Shown here: positions 1 to 7,354 of the stretch, piece by piece | Position numbering within the stretch: position 1 is the stretch's first letter | Layout of the letters: each line of letters begins with the position of its first letter | DNA from: a bacterium | GTDB lineage: Bacteria; JAJVIF01; JAGGVT01 | Length of the DNA: 36,086 nucleotides | Direction of reading: 5' to 3' | NCBI GenBank assembly: GCA_021157815.1 | Contig: JAGGVT010000042.1 | Location: 1-36,086 of the forward strand | Notes under the pieces: model-generated | What the model was told of the DNA's origin: nothing | What the model saw: only the letters and a program-made list of their open reading frames with translations | Databases searched by the model: none | Made by a program: the position numbers and the translations under genes

Positions 1-102
1 AACATTCGCAAGCAGCTTATATGCAGGTTTGACAAGGTTGATTACGGTGAGGAAATTATGGCGTTGAATAAACCTCGCGCGCCGTTTAGGAAGAAGACGT
101 AG
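1..102 (+). CDS. 3' end of an unidentified protein (partial)
   Basis: Frame 1 is open from the first base to a TAG at 100-102 and encodes 33 residues ending in KPRAPFRKKT. The tail is basic and lysine/arginine rich, as at the C terminus of many nucleic-acid-binding or ribosome-associated proteins, but this is too short to identify. The rest of the gene lies outside the window. It points away from the rseP/dxr block, so it converges with rseP. A chance open frame cannot be excluded. Confidence 0.4.
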   Translation, partial: NIRKQLICRFDKVDYGEEIMALNKPRAPFRKKT

Positions 103-111
103 TTAATTGAA

Positions 112-142
112 AATTTAATTCGTACCGGGTACGAATTAAATT
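112..142. repeat. Perfect 15-1-15 palindrome
   Basis: AATTTAATTCGTACC (112-126), a single central G, then its exact reverse complement (128-142). It starts 10 bases after the stop of the partial gene, so as RNA it could act as a 3' hairpin, although there is no clean U-tract. A related copy lies at 244-282. It could equally be an operator or a dispersed palindromic repeat. Confidence 0.75.
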
Positions 143-243
143 AGTGTTGCTTGGACAGTTTGGCAGCCATCCGCGTTATCGTAGTGTTCATCATCCATTC
201 CATAGATTTCACAAAATCCATCAGGTGGGACAAATCTCCAAAA

Positions 244-282
244 TTAATTTGTACCGGGTACGAATTAAGGTACGAATTAAAT
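244..282. repeat. Second copy of the GTACCGGGTAC palindrome plus an extra half-site
   Basis: TTAATTTGTACC (244-255), central G, GGTACGAATTAA (257-268). This is the same palindrome as 112-142 with one mismatch, which would be a G-U pair in RNA. The right half is then repeated directly at 269-282, giving three half-sites. The spacing of about 130 bp from the first copy suggests a small dispersed or locally duplicated repeat. Confidence 0.65.
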
Positions 283-307
283 ACAAGTTTAACAGATAAC
301 CATAAAT

Positions 308-373
308 GTCATTCCGGGCTTGACCCGGAATCCACTCTCCCAAAGATGGATTCTGAATCAAGTTCAGAATGAC
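308..373. repeat. REPIN-like doublet of two hairpins
   Basis: Two inverted arms. The first folds as ATTCCGGG-CTTGA-CCCGGAAT and the second as ATTCTGAA-TCAAG-TTCAGAAT, bounded by GTCATTC and GAATGAC. The arms are reverse-complement relatives differing only by transitions, which occur as compensating pairs within each stem. A copy with the same two divergent arms lies at 12036-12110. The GC-rich arm alone also flanks the tandem repeat at 2152-2364. No RAYT transposase is in the window. Confidence 0.7.
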
Positions 374-394
374 AGATTTACGATCAGCAATTTT

Positions 395-415
395 CCCGGG
401 AAATGGATTCCCGGG
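395..415 (-). terminator. Hairpin downstream of rseP
   Basis: CCCGGGAA-ATGGA-TTCCCGGG is a perfect 8-bp stem about 30 bases past the rseP stop. On the minus strand it is followed by AAAATTGC rather than a T-run, so it is not a textbook intrinsic terminator. It could act as a processing or stability hairpin, or be another palindromic repeat. Confidence 0.35.
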
Positions 416-444
416 TTACAATTAGCAAAACACACCGGCTACAA

Positions 445-2085
445 TCACCGGAACATGCTGATTATGCGCCCGACATCGTTGAATGTTACGTAGATGATGA
501 AACCAAACAGAAGCATCATACCGACGAAGTGAATCACATTTTCAATCCGAGCTTTCATGATGGGCCGCCTTAATATCATTTCAACAACGAGGAACACAGC
601 CCGTCCGCCATCAAGGCCCGGAATCGGCATGAGATTGATTATTCCAAGGTTGACTGAAATCAGTGAGAAGAAAAAGACAAGGTTGATTAATCCCTCGCTT
701 GCCATGCGATAACCCATCTGCACGACTCCGATAGGGCCTGCAAGGTCCCCTACTCCGGCTTTCTTGGTGAAAAGCGAATTCAGGAAATCAAATATCATAA
801 GGCTGAACGCTTTTGTTTGAAGTGTAGCTTCATAGAAAGCCTGATACATTGGAACCTTTACATAATTCGCCTTGAACGAAATCCCCGGATACAGCATGAC
901 CCTGCTTAGCGGTACCTCGACAGGTGAAGATTCAATCCGGTTATCAATCACAGTTAACATGAAACTATTTGCTTTGGAATTAGCCTCGAAAATAGCCCAG
1001 TCGAAATCCTCCGTTATCGGGTTGCCGTCAACCGCCGTGATTCGCACACCACGAGCCAGCCCAAGATAAAACGCCGGTGTGTCCATGATGGCTTCTTTAA
1101 TGTTAAGCTCATATCCGTCACCGGCTTTCACGGTCTCAGCGACCAGGCCTGTCCTGTAAATCAGATGGTCCTTCAGAACCAATTTGCGTCGTTCGTCACC
1201 ACGCAGAATTTCCAGATTGGTTCCACTTATGTCCGAATCAAGAAGTGCTCTATATAAACTTGGCAGTGCTTCAGCCGGAACCCCGTTAATGCTGACAACC
1301 TCATCTCCAGCGACAAGCCCGGCTTTATGGTAGGGAGAATCATGCATAACACGCTCAATAACGCGTGAATAGTTGTCTTCGGTGCTGAATCGGATTCCAA
1401 TTCTTTTAACCGTTTCACCATTTTCATCGGTTGTCATTTCAGGATGCACTCTGATATTATGAGAACCGTCCTCGCGATCAACTCTGAAAAGAACACCTTT
1501 TGCGGTATTGGAATCAGCGACAGCGTTGATTATATGGCCTCTTTGCGAATTGTACGCAAACAGCCTGATTTTATCGCCGGGAAGCATTCCGGCTTTATCA
1601 GCCGGTGAACCTTTATCAACCTCATCAATAAGTGAAAAGTTGAATCCGACAGATGTTCCCATGACGCCGATTAGAAATACCGCCAGCAGGATATTCATCA
1701 GCGACCCCGCGATTATCACAATAAATCGCGCCCAGAGCGGTCTTCTGTTAAACGCCCGGCCAATCTCCTCGGGGCCCGGCTCGACAGTTTCCTCGCCATC
1801 GGCATCATTGGTGGATTCTTCATCCATTCCATAGATTTTGCAGTAGCCGCCAAGAGGAACGATTCTCCATGAATATTCAGTTTCGCCTTTTTTGAAACCT
1901 GCGATTCTTTTGCCAAAACCAATAGCGAATTCCTCAACTTTCATCCCGGTCAGCTTGGCGGATATGTAATGCCCGAATTCATGAACCGCCACAAGAATTC
2001 CAAACGCGACCACAACCTGAACAAGCCATAAGCTTTTTTGGAGCCACGGAAATATCGCATCAAATATATTTGCTGTCATTATCAT
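445..2085 (-). CDS. rseP: RIP zinc metalloprotease (site-2 protease, M50)
   Basis: Intramembrane zinc protease of the RseP/YaeL family. Family members cut membrane-bound anti-sigma factors after a first site-1 cleavage and clear remnant signal peptides. The zinc motif HEFGH is at residues 35-39 within the first membrane segment, and the second active-site motif GLDGG is near residue 490 within the C-terminal membrane segments. PDZ-like domains lie in the periplasmic region at about 150-220 and 230-300, and a third related stretch is at about 320-390. At 546 residues it is longer than the roughly 450 of E. coli RseP. I chose the ATG at 2085, with AAGGA about 12 bases upstream; ATGs at 2115 and 2079 are also in frame. 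dxr lies upstream on the same strand, separated by a 376-bp gap filled with repeats, so co-transcription is possible but would cross a structured region. No rseA/rpoE-like gene is nearby. Confidence 0.95.
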   Translation of the reverse strand: MIMTANIFDAIFPWLQKSLWLVQVVVAFGILVAVHEFGHYISAKLTGMKVEEFAIGFGKRIAGFKKGETEYSWRIVPLGGYCKIYGMDEESTNDADGEETVEPGPEEIGRAFNRRPLWARFIVIIAGSLMNILLAVFLIGVMGTSVGFNFSLIDEVDKGSPADKAGMLPGDKIRLFAYNSQRGHIINAVADSNTAKGVLFRVDREDGSHNIRVHPEMTTDENGETVKRIGIRFSTEDNYSRVIERVMHDSPYHKAGLVAGDEVVSINGVPAEALPSLYRALLDSDISGTNLEILRGDERRKLVLKDHLIYRTGLVAETVKAGDGYELNIKEAIMDTPAFYLGLARGVRITAVDGNPITEDFDWAIFEANSKANSFMLTVIDNRIESSPVEVPLSRVMLYPGISFKANYVKVPMYQAFYEATLQTKAFSLMIFDFLNSLFTKKAGVGDLAGPIGVVQMGYRMASEGLINLVFFFSLISVNLGIINLMPIPGLDGGRAVFLVVEMILRRPIMKARIENVIHFVGMMLLFGFIIYVTFNDVGRIISMFR

Positions 2086-2151
2086 GTTTAAACGGAGTCC
2101 TTCTTGAAATACCAAATTCAGTTAAATAATAAGAAACCTGTAAAAAAGAAT

Positions 2152-2364
2152 GGATTCCGGATCAAGCCCGGAATGACAAGACACTGTCATCGACAATCTA
2201 CTATCATTGTCATACTACGGTCATCGACAAGCTACTGTCATTGTCATACTACTGTCATCGACAAGCTACTATCATCGACAAGCTACTATCATTGACATGC
2301 TACTATCATTGTCATACTACTATCATCGACAAGCTACTGTCATTCCGGGCTTGATCCGGAATCC
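2152..2364. repeat. Nine 17-bp tandem units between perfect 26-bp inverted REP arms
   Basis: Positions 2152-2177 and 2339-2364 are exact 26-bp reverse complements containing the ATTCCGGG hairpin arm of the REPIN-like family (308-373). Between them are 8 bases and then exactly nine 17-bp units filling 2186-2338. Two unit types occur: A, RTCATCGACAAGCTACT, and B, RTCATTGTCATACTACT, with minor variants. The block lies between dxr and rseP, about 65 bp upstream of the rseP start, so any dxr-rseP transcript would carry it. There are no spacers, so it is not a CRISPR. The short open frames running through it are repeat artefacts. Confidence 0.85.
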
Positions 2365-2461
2365 ATTCTTTTTCGCTTATAAAAACCAGCATCATTTCTT
2401 CCTTTTTCAGAGGTCTCATCAGTTTATACTCATGGTACAGGTTTTATAGCCTGCCTCATAA

Positions 2462-3643
2462 TTACTTTTTGACAATTTCAAGCACCTTGTTTCTTGCTGA
2501 TTCATTTATTTTCAGTACGTTCCCGATATTAATATCCCCATTCAATCTGCTGGATTTCATAACGCCCTTAATTAACTGTGGAATTTCCCCGAAACTGATT
2601 TCCCGCTTAAGGAAAAGTTCCACAGCACCCTCATCGGAACCATTCAGGCATGCTGGAGCCAATCCGCCTTTTCTCGACGCTTCCCGCGCTATTTCAAGGC
2701 ACGGAAAACGCTTATCATCCGGTTTCTCAAATGTCAGGCGGTTAACCTCGGTCAAATCAAGTGGTTTCAGCGTTGTAGGAAACCTGTCGGGAAAACTCAT
2801 CGCAAGCTGGATTGGAATCTCCATATTGGGATGCCCCATCTGCGCGAGAATGCTTCCATCGGTGAATTCCACCATCGAATGAACAATGCTCTGGCGGTGA
2901 ATCACAACGTCAATCTGATCATCATCAAGTTCAAACAGGATTTTAGCCTCGATAATCTCAAGCCCCTTGTTCATTAACGATGCTGAATCGACAGTAACCT
3001 TTGGGCCCATATCCCAGTTTGGATGTTTTAAAACCTCATCGGGAGTCGCGTCCTGCATATCCTTCTTCTCTCGCTCCCAGAATGGGCCTCCTGATGCTGT
3101 CAGGATTATCCGGCGAACCTTTTTATGGTAGGGTTTGTCGATTGCCTGCAGGCATTGGAAAATCGCGGAATGTTCCGAGTCAATGGGCAGAATCGTCGCG
3201 CCATTTTCTCTGGCGGTTTCCATTACAAGTTTCCCGCCGATTACCAGTGTTTCCTTATTGGCAAGCGCGACATTCAGGCCTCGCTTAAGAGCGAAGATTG
3301 TCGGCGTTAATCCGATTGAACCGACAAGGCCATTTATCAGAAGGTCACCGCCATGAACAGACGCGACCTCAAGCATGCCCTCTTCACCAATGAGAATCGA
3401 GGGTGGTTTGTGGATTTCCTTCTGCGCCAGTATTTCCTTTAGATTCTCGCGTGCGTCATAATCCTTGACAGAAACCAACAACGGCTTGAATTTCTTAATC
3501 TGCTCCGCCATCACAAAAGCGTTGGTGCCGCATGCAAGAGCGAGCAAACGGAAATTGGCGGGATGGTTTTCCACGATACGGCATGCGGTCGTGCCTATTG
3601 AACCTGTACTGCCAAGAAGAACTATTTTAATCGGTTTGGTCAT
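2462..3643 (-). CDS. dxr: 1-deoxy-D-xylulose-5-phosphate reductoisomerase
   Basis: Second step of the MEP isoprenoid pathway: NADPH-dependent rearrangement and reduction of DXP to MEP, in the cytoplasm. The N-terminal dinucleotide-binding motif GSTGSIG is at residues 11-17. Family landmarks follow in order: LANKETLV, the metal/substrate region PIDSEHSAIFQ, the flexible-loop region TASGGPF, VDSASLMNKGLEIIEA, and HRQSIVHSMVEF. The length of 393 residues is normal for DXR and nothing is missing. The start at 3643 is preceded by only a weak GTGAG Shine-Dalgarno. rseP follows on the same strand, a common neighbour arrangement in bacteria; the other MEP gene in the window, ispG, lies about 19 kb away. 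Confidence 0.97.
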   Translation of the reverse strand: MTKPIKIVLLGSTGSIGTTACRIVENHPANFRLLALACGTNAFVMAEQIKKFKPLLVSVKDYDARENLKEILAQKEIHKPPSILIGEEGMLEVASVHGGDLLINGLVGSIGLTPTIFALKRGLNVALANKETLVIGGKLVMETARENGATILPIDSEHSAIFQCLQAIDKPYHKKVRRIILTASGGPFWEREKKDMQDATPDEVLKHPNWDMGPKVTVDSASLMNKGLEIIEAKILFELDDDQIDVVIHRQSIVHSMVEFTDGSILAQMGHPNMEIPIQLAMSFPDRFPTTLKPLDLTEVNRLTFEKPDDKRFPCLEIAREASRKGGLAPACLNGSDEGAVELFLKREISFGEIPQLIKGVMKSSRLNGDINIGNVLKINESARNKVLEIVKK

Positions 3644-3768
3644 TTCTCACTTATAGAACTGTTAGTATTACGCCAAAACATTTAATTATATCAAATATGG
3701 CAAAGCCTTAAAAGGTTTTCCAAACAAGTATTATAAGACCTTAATCCGGAACAGATGTTCAAACTTTC

Positions 3769-3797
3769 TTGACACTGAAAAACGCGCGTGTTACATT
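3769..3797 (+). promoter_or_regulatory. Candidate sigma-70 promoter of the TolB-like gene
   Basis: TTGACA at 3769-3774, a 17-bp spacer, then TACATT at 3792-3797 (4 of 6 to the -10 consensus). Transcription would start near 3804, about 34 bases before the ATG at 3838. This supports the downstream start, because an earlier in-frame start at 3769 would lie in the -35 box. Confidence 0.55.
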
Positions 3798-3837
3798 TTT
3801 TAGGCTTTTAACCGTTTTCCATCAAAGAGGTGCAGCT

Positions 3838-5037
3838 ATGACGCGAAAAAACGCGTTTTTGTTTGTTATATTCATTTGCGGCTTGTTGGTAACTTTTTTT
3901 ATTCCGGGACAAGCTGACGCGGCAAAGAACGACTACAAGGTTGTGTATCAAAGCATGGTGGATGAGGAATTCCAGATTTTTATCATCGATCTGAAAAATC
4001 CATCGACACATACAAAACTGACTCACGGTGAGTATGGTTCGAAACACCCATCGATTACAACCGATGGCAAACGAATCTATTACTATCACTGGACACCAAC
4101 CTCATGGGGCGATATGGAACTTCTTTATTATCAGAACCTGCCCGAATGTAAAGAGCACCTTGTTCAGCGGAACAAAATCCATGAGGAAAATGACCCATGT
4201 ATCAGCCGTGATGGCAGCGTGCTTGCCTACAGATCAAACCAGGCAATCCAGACGGAAACCGGCTCAATGCCAAACAGCAATAACTGGGAAATCCTGTGCG
4301 TTAAAACCGATTTCAGCGTCGCTAGCAGAATTACTCAAACCATGAATGACGAGACTGCCCCTTGCTTGAATGGAACAGGCGACGTTGTCTATTTCTCAAT
4401 CATTGTGGAAAAAGACTTCACGGAAGCTGAAAAGGAAGCCAAAAGAGAAGCCGCTGAAAATAATGAAGAGGAAAATGAAACGGAAGAATCTAAAGATGAA
4501 GCGACAGTTAAATTCATGCCGCTTGCGAAGCACTTCCCTCTTGCATCCATGATTGACCCCATGATGTATCCCAGCATGGGCGGTGGCAGTGGAGCAAATG
4601 CATCGACACAGAAACTGGATGACGACGATGATGACAACACCGAAATCGATGAAGAATCATGGGAATTCAACCACTACAACGTTTACTACATTTTTAGAAA
4701 CACATTCGATGGCGAAAACCTGGAAAGGATTACTCCACGAGATTACAACGCCTGGCATCCATCTGTTGACGCCGATGAGAAATGGATGGTTTTCGCATCC
4801 GACATGGACGGCAACGATGAAATTTACATCATGGACCTTGAATCATATGAGATAAAACGCCTTACCGAAGATGGCGGCTACGATGGCAATCCGATGATTT
4901 CCCATGATGGCCAGGTAATTGTTTTTGTGTCTGACCGCGACGGCGACAAGGAAATATTCCGCATGAACCGAAACGGCGGTGACCTGGTTCAACTGACATA
5001 CAACGAAGTCGAGGATGACAATCCTGCGATTACATAA
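3838..5037 (+). CDS. Secreted TolB-like (WD40/PD40) beta-propeller protein
   Basis: A 399-residue protein. A signal peptide (about 1-28) ends in QADAA. Repeated propeller blades follow, with typical TolB/PD40 phrases: HPSITTDGKRIYYYHW, DPCISRDGSVLAYRSN, WHPSVDADEKWMVFASDMDGNDEIYIMDLES, and NPMISHDGQVIVFVSDRDGDKEIFRMNRNG. Such propellers are protein-interaction platforms in the periplasm or at the surface. It lacks the N-terminal domain of true TolB and no tol/pal gene is nearby, so I do not call it tolB. A low-complexity acidic insert at about 193-275, including DDDDDD, interrupts the propeller. The start at 3838 has AGAGG seven bases upstream. It is a single gene, divergent from dxr and convergent with the lipoprotein gene that follows. 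Confidence 0.8.
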   Translation: MTRKNAFLFVIFICGLLVTFFIPGQADAAKNDYKVVYQSMVDEEFQIFIIDLKNPSTHTKLTHGEYGSKHPSITTDGKRIYYYHWTPTSWGDMELLYYQNLPECKEHLVQRNKIHEENDPCISRDGSVLAYRSNQAIQTETGSMPNSNNWEILCVKTDFSVASRITQTMNDETAPCLNGTGDVVYFSIIVEKDFTEAEKEAKREAAENNEEENETEESKDEATVKFMPLAKHFPLASMIDPMMYPSMGGGSGANASTQKLDDDDDDNTEIDEESWEFNHYNVYYIFRNTFDGENLERITPRDYNAWHPSVDADEKWMVFASDMDGNDEIYIMDLESYEIKRLTEDGGYDGNPMISHDGQVIVFVSDRDGDKEIFRMNRNGGDLVQLTYNEVEDDNPAIT

Positions 5038-5086
5038 AAGAAAACCCCATTGCAGGGGCAGATTCAAATCTGTAATCCGTCATGGC

Positions 5087-5118
5087 AAAAAATAAAAACC
5101 GGACAGATTTGCCCGGTT
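5087..5118 (-). terminator. Intrinsic terminator of the small lipoprotein gene
   Basis: On the minus strand, AACCGG (5118-5113), a 10-base loop and CCGGTT (5102-5097) are followed by a T-rich run, TTTTTATTTTTT (5098-5087). It lies about 70 bases past the stop at 5191. The convergent + strand gene has only a weak CCCC/GGGG hairpin of its own near 5045-5058. Confidence 0.6.
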
Positions 5119-5190
5119 GGAAAATGCTTCATTCTGAATTCAGTCTGATAATTAAATCAAACCTGATCTGAATTTTTATCCACCATGATT

Positions 5191-5967
5191 CTATCGAACG
5201 TGGATATTCAATTCATCACTCACCTGTCGATTCATCGCATCCACAACAATCACGCAGGGTGTATATGTTACTGGTATTTCGTAGAGATGGCTTACACTGA
5301 TTCCGCTTTCAGGATCGGAATCATCGCCAAACCACCAGATTATGGCATAAGGCGGTGAACCACCATCAACAAGGGCTTGCAGGTTAATCGATGCCGGCGC
5401 CTGTGCCGTGGTTCTACTCGCGGTAATTTCAACTGTCAGCGGCACGCTTTTGAAAACACCCCAGATGCCGAAACTGTTCGCTGAAAAAATTGCGTGTAAC
5501 CCGTCATCAGATATAACAGCTCGCTTTCCTGTCTTTTGCCACAGGCCATCAGACTGGTCATACCTGAAAACCGAGTAAATTGTCGATGGCTTGTATTTGT
5601 CCTCCAACGGGAAAGCAACCCTAATCTCATCCTGAAGATGAATATCCGGATCGCCCGCATTGAGCAACCCAACCCAGCCGATGCGATTGCAGATTGAATC
5701 GGAATATGCTCGTTGGGGTACATTCGGTGGAGCAACCTGAATTTGAAGCGGCACAATCTGCCCCTCCATGATTGCATCCTGGGGAATATCGATGACAACA
5801 CCAAGGTCGCTGACATCAAATGACGCCACATTGTGGTCAAATGTAATTGTAACAATGTCGCTTGGACCTGCCGGTGTCGTGCTGCCTCCCGAACATCCAA
5901 TCAACATAAACCCTAAAACAAGGATTAGAATTGGGACGGATTTCTGAACATAGGATATCTTTTTCAT
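5191..5967 (-). CDS. Lipoprotein with a ZU5-like region and a C-terminal PKD-like domain
   Basis: 258 residues. A type II signal peptide has lipobox LIGC with Cys25. Residues about 45-170 contain an IPQDAI phrase and a beta-rich segment ending in SFGIWGVF; this resembles prokaryotic ZU5-type domains, but only weakly. Residues about 175-258 look like a PKD/Ig domain (ASINLQALVDGGSPPYAIIWWFGDD ... VSHLYE). Such proteins are surface-anchored binding or scaffold proteins, and the ligand cannot be inferred. A strong GGAGG precedes the ATG. It is monocistronic: a terminator lies downstream and the 6125-6609 repeat element lies upstream. Confidence 0.8.
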   Translation of the reverse strand: MKKISYVQKSVPILILVLGFMLIGCSGGSTTPAGPSDIVTITFDHNVASFDVSDLGVVIDIPQDAIMEGQIVPLQIQVAPPNVPQRAYSDSICNRIGWVGLLNAGDPDIHLQDEIRVAFPLEDKYKPSTIYSVFRYDQSDGLWQKTGKRAVISDDGLHAIFSANSFGIWGVFKSVPLTVEITASRTTAQAPASINLQALVDGGSPPYAIIWWFGDDSDPESGISVSHLYEIPVTYTPCVIVVDAMNRQVSDELNIHVR

Positions 5968-6124
5968 GCTGGTATCCTCCGCATGCTTATCAATCGTTCG
6001 AAAATAATGTAATCGAACTGACCTAATCAGTTTTACATAATTAATATCGTAAGACAGAAGATTTTATTCACCTTATGATGGTACAAAGAGACAAAAAAAA
6101 TATTAATCTGAATAATAATGAGAA

Positions 6125-6609
6125 ATAGCAGAGGGTTTAAGAGGCTGTCGGGAAAGGTATCGCAAATATAATGCCCCCACCCCAGCCCTCCCCGCGAGCG
6201 GGGAGGGAGAATGTTATGTCTCCCTTCGCAAGTGTAAGGAGAATGTTATGTCTCCCTTCGCAAGTGTAAGGAGAATGTTATGTCTCCCTTCGCAAGTGTA
6301 GAGAGAATGTTATGTCTCCCTTCGCAAGTGCAGAGAGAATGTTGTCTTTTCCTTCGCAAGTGTAGAGAGAATGTTATGTCTCCCTTCGCAAGTGTAGAGA
6401 GAATGTTATGTCTCCCTTCGCAAGTGTAGAGAGAATGTTGTCTTTTCCTTCGCAAGTGTAGAGAGAATGTTATGTCTCCCTTCGCAAGTGTATAGACCGG
6501 GTATATCGTTTAAAAATGCAAAAATGTTTCCCCCCGCTCGCGGGGGGATTAAGGGGGGGATAATATATAAGAACAACCTTTCCCGACAAGCTCTTAATCC
6601 CTCTGTTAT
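6125..6609. repeat. MITE-like composite element with 34-bp terminal inverted repeats
   Basis: Positions 6125-6158 and 6576-6609 are inverted repeats matching at 30 of 34 bases; the shared core reads TGTCGGGAAAGGT. Inside them is a second, GC-rich inverted pair, CCCCGCGAGCGGGG (around 6190-6203) and CCCCGCTCGCGGGG (around 6533-6547). At the centre are nine 32-bp tandem units. No protein is encoded. It fills the 670-bp gap between two minus-strand genes. I could not find a target-site duplication. Confidence 0.75.
6207..6494. repeat. Nine 32-bp tandem repeats
   Basis: Nine contiguous units, each exactly 32 bp. The unit begins GAGAATGTTATGTCTCCC and continues TTCGCAAGTGTAGA. Units 5 and 8 share a variant middle (GTTGTCTTTTCC), and the first two units end in AAG rather than AGA. 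Each unit can form a short GAGA/TCTC hairpin. Adjacent open frames on the minus strand arise because three units equal 32 codons without a stop; I do not regard them as genes. Confidence 0.9.
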
Positions 6610-6637
6610 CCATCTATTCATTTGTAATATGCGGTGA

Positions 6638-7150
6638 TTACTGCGTCTTGATGAATTTTTGAATCAAACTAATCTCACGCATCGAGGCGCCTGTCTTTCT
6701 TGCAATGTCCGCGAGAGGCGCATTTTCGCCCAGCATGATGATAATCTCCCGATTCCGCTTTGCTATTAACGCGCGTTCCTGAGCATCCGGATCCATCGTT
6801 TCACCGTACGGTGAATTGTTGGATGGCACCTGCGCTTCGGAAACTGATTGAACTCCGATGTTATCGTCAATATTGCGCGTTTCAGCCAGTTGGACTGATC
6901 TGTCGATCTTTTTCAGCAGCGCTTCCATTCGACGGATTCTGTTATCCATCACTCGTTTCGCGGTGGCGATTGTTTTATCAGCTTCTTCCAATGTGGATTC
7001 AGTTACGCTTAGAAGGTCGCCAATATTTTCCACGTTGCTGATATCATCCTTTATCCTTTTGAGCTCGTCCATAAGCTGCTTGTTTTTTCCATAAAGGAAA
7101 GCGGCAAACAACAGAAGAAAAGTCGCGAGGATTAAAAATACAGTATCCAT
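6638..7150 (-). CDS. Membrane-anchored coiled-coil protein with C-terminal HTH-like segment
   Basis: 170 residues. A single N-terminal membrane segment (about 3-20) is followed by a long charged heptad region (about 25-90), a Pro/Ser/Asn-rich linker, and a C-terminal helical piece (about 130-170) reading MLGENAPLADIARKTGASMREISLIQKF, which looks like a helix-turn-helix. This layout resembles the DUF6115/YlxL-type proteins of Firmicutes, but that is an impression rather than a search result. The Shine-Dalgarno is weak. It is transcribed in the same direction as the glycosyltransferase upstream, but a strong terminator lies between them, so it probably has its own promoter. Function unknown. 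Confidence 0.7.
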   Translation of the reverse strand: MDTVFLILATFLLLFAAFLYGKNKQLMDELKRIKDDISNVENIGDLLSVTESTLEEADKTIATAKRVMDNRIRRMEALLKKIDRSVQLAETRNIDDNIGVQSVSEAQVPSNNSPYGETMDPDAQERALIAKRNREIIIMLGENAPLADIARKTGASMREISLIQKFIKTQ

Positions 7151-7297
7151 TTAATCAGTCCGAGCTTCAGAAAGCCTCCAGGATAATACTCGTATAATGA
7201 CCTGAATGATATCGGTTATATAAATGTCAATACGGCGCTATTATAACATAAACTCTTTATCAGTATTTGTTTTCCCCATTATTCTTATCTCTTTAAT

Positions 7298-7326
7298 GCA
7301 AAAACCGGAGCAATTATGCTCCGGTT
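7298..7326 (-). terminator. Intrinsic terminator of the glycosyltransferase gene
   Basis: AACCGGAGCA (7303-7312), loop ATTA, then TGCTCCGGTT (7317-7326): a perfect 10-bp stem. Read on the minus strand the stem ends in GGTTTTTGC, giving a short U-run. It lies about 30 bases past the stop at 7355. Confidence 0.8.
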
Positions 7327-7354
7327 GTGATTTTACATTTAGTTCAAACGAATA

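Noticed and set aside
151-372. 73-residue + strand frame before rseP
   Set aside because: Half of it runs through the REPIN-like doublet and the palindrome copy; there is no ribosome-binding site.
2104-2449. Small proteins upstream of dxr/rseP rich in SSTSYYH
   Set aside because: They are translations of the 17-bp tandem repeat; the frames shift with the repeat and have no ribosome-binding site.
3769-3837. Upstream start for the TolB-like protein
   Set aside because: The extra N-terminal residues would begin in the -35 box and displace the signal peptide; the ATG at 3838 has AGAGG upstream.
3838-5037. Calling this gene tolB
   Set aside because: It has propeller blades, but I see no TolB N-terminal domain, no tol-pal neighbours, and a large acidic insert.
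6207-6494. CRISPR array
   Set aside because: The 32-bp units are directly adjacent with no spacers, and no cas gene is in the window.
6246-6621. Repeat-encoded proteins on the minus strand
   Set aside because: The frames exist only because three 32-bp units equal 32 codons without a stop. They have no ribosome-binding site and overlap the tandem array.
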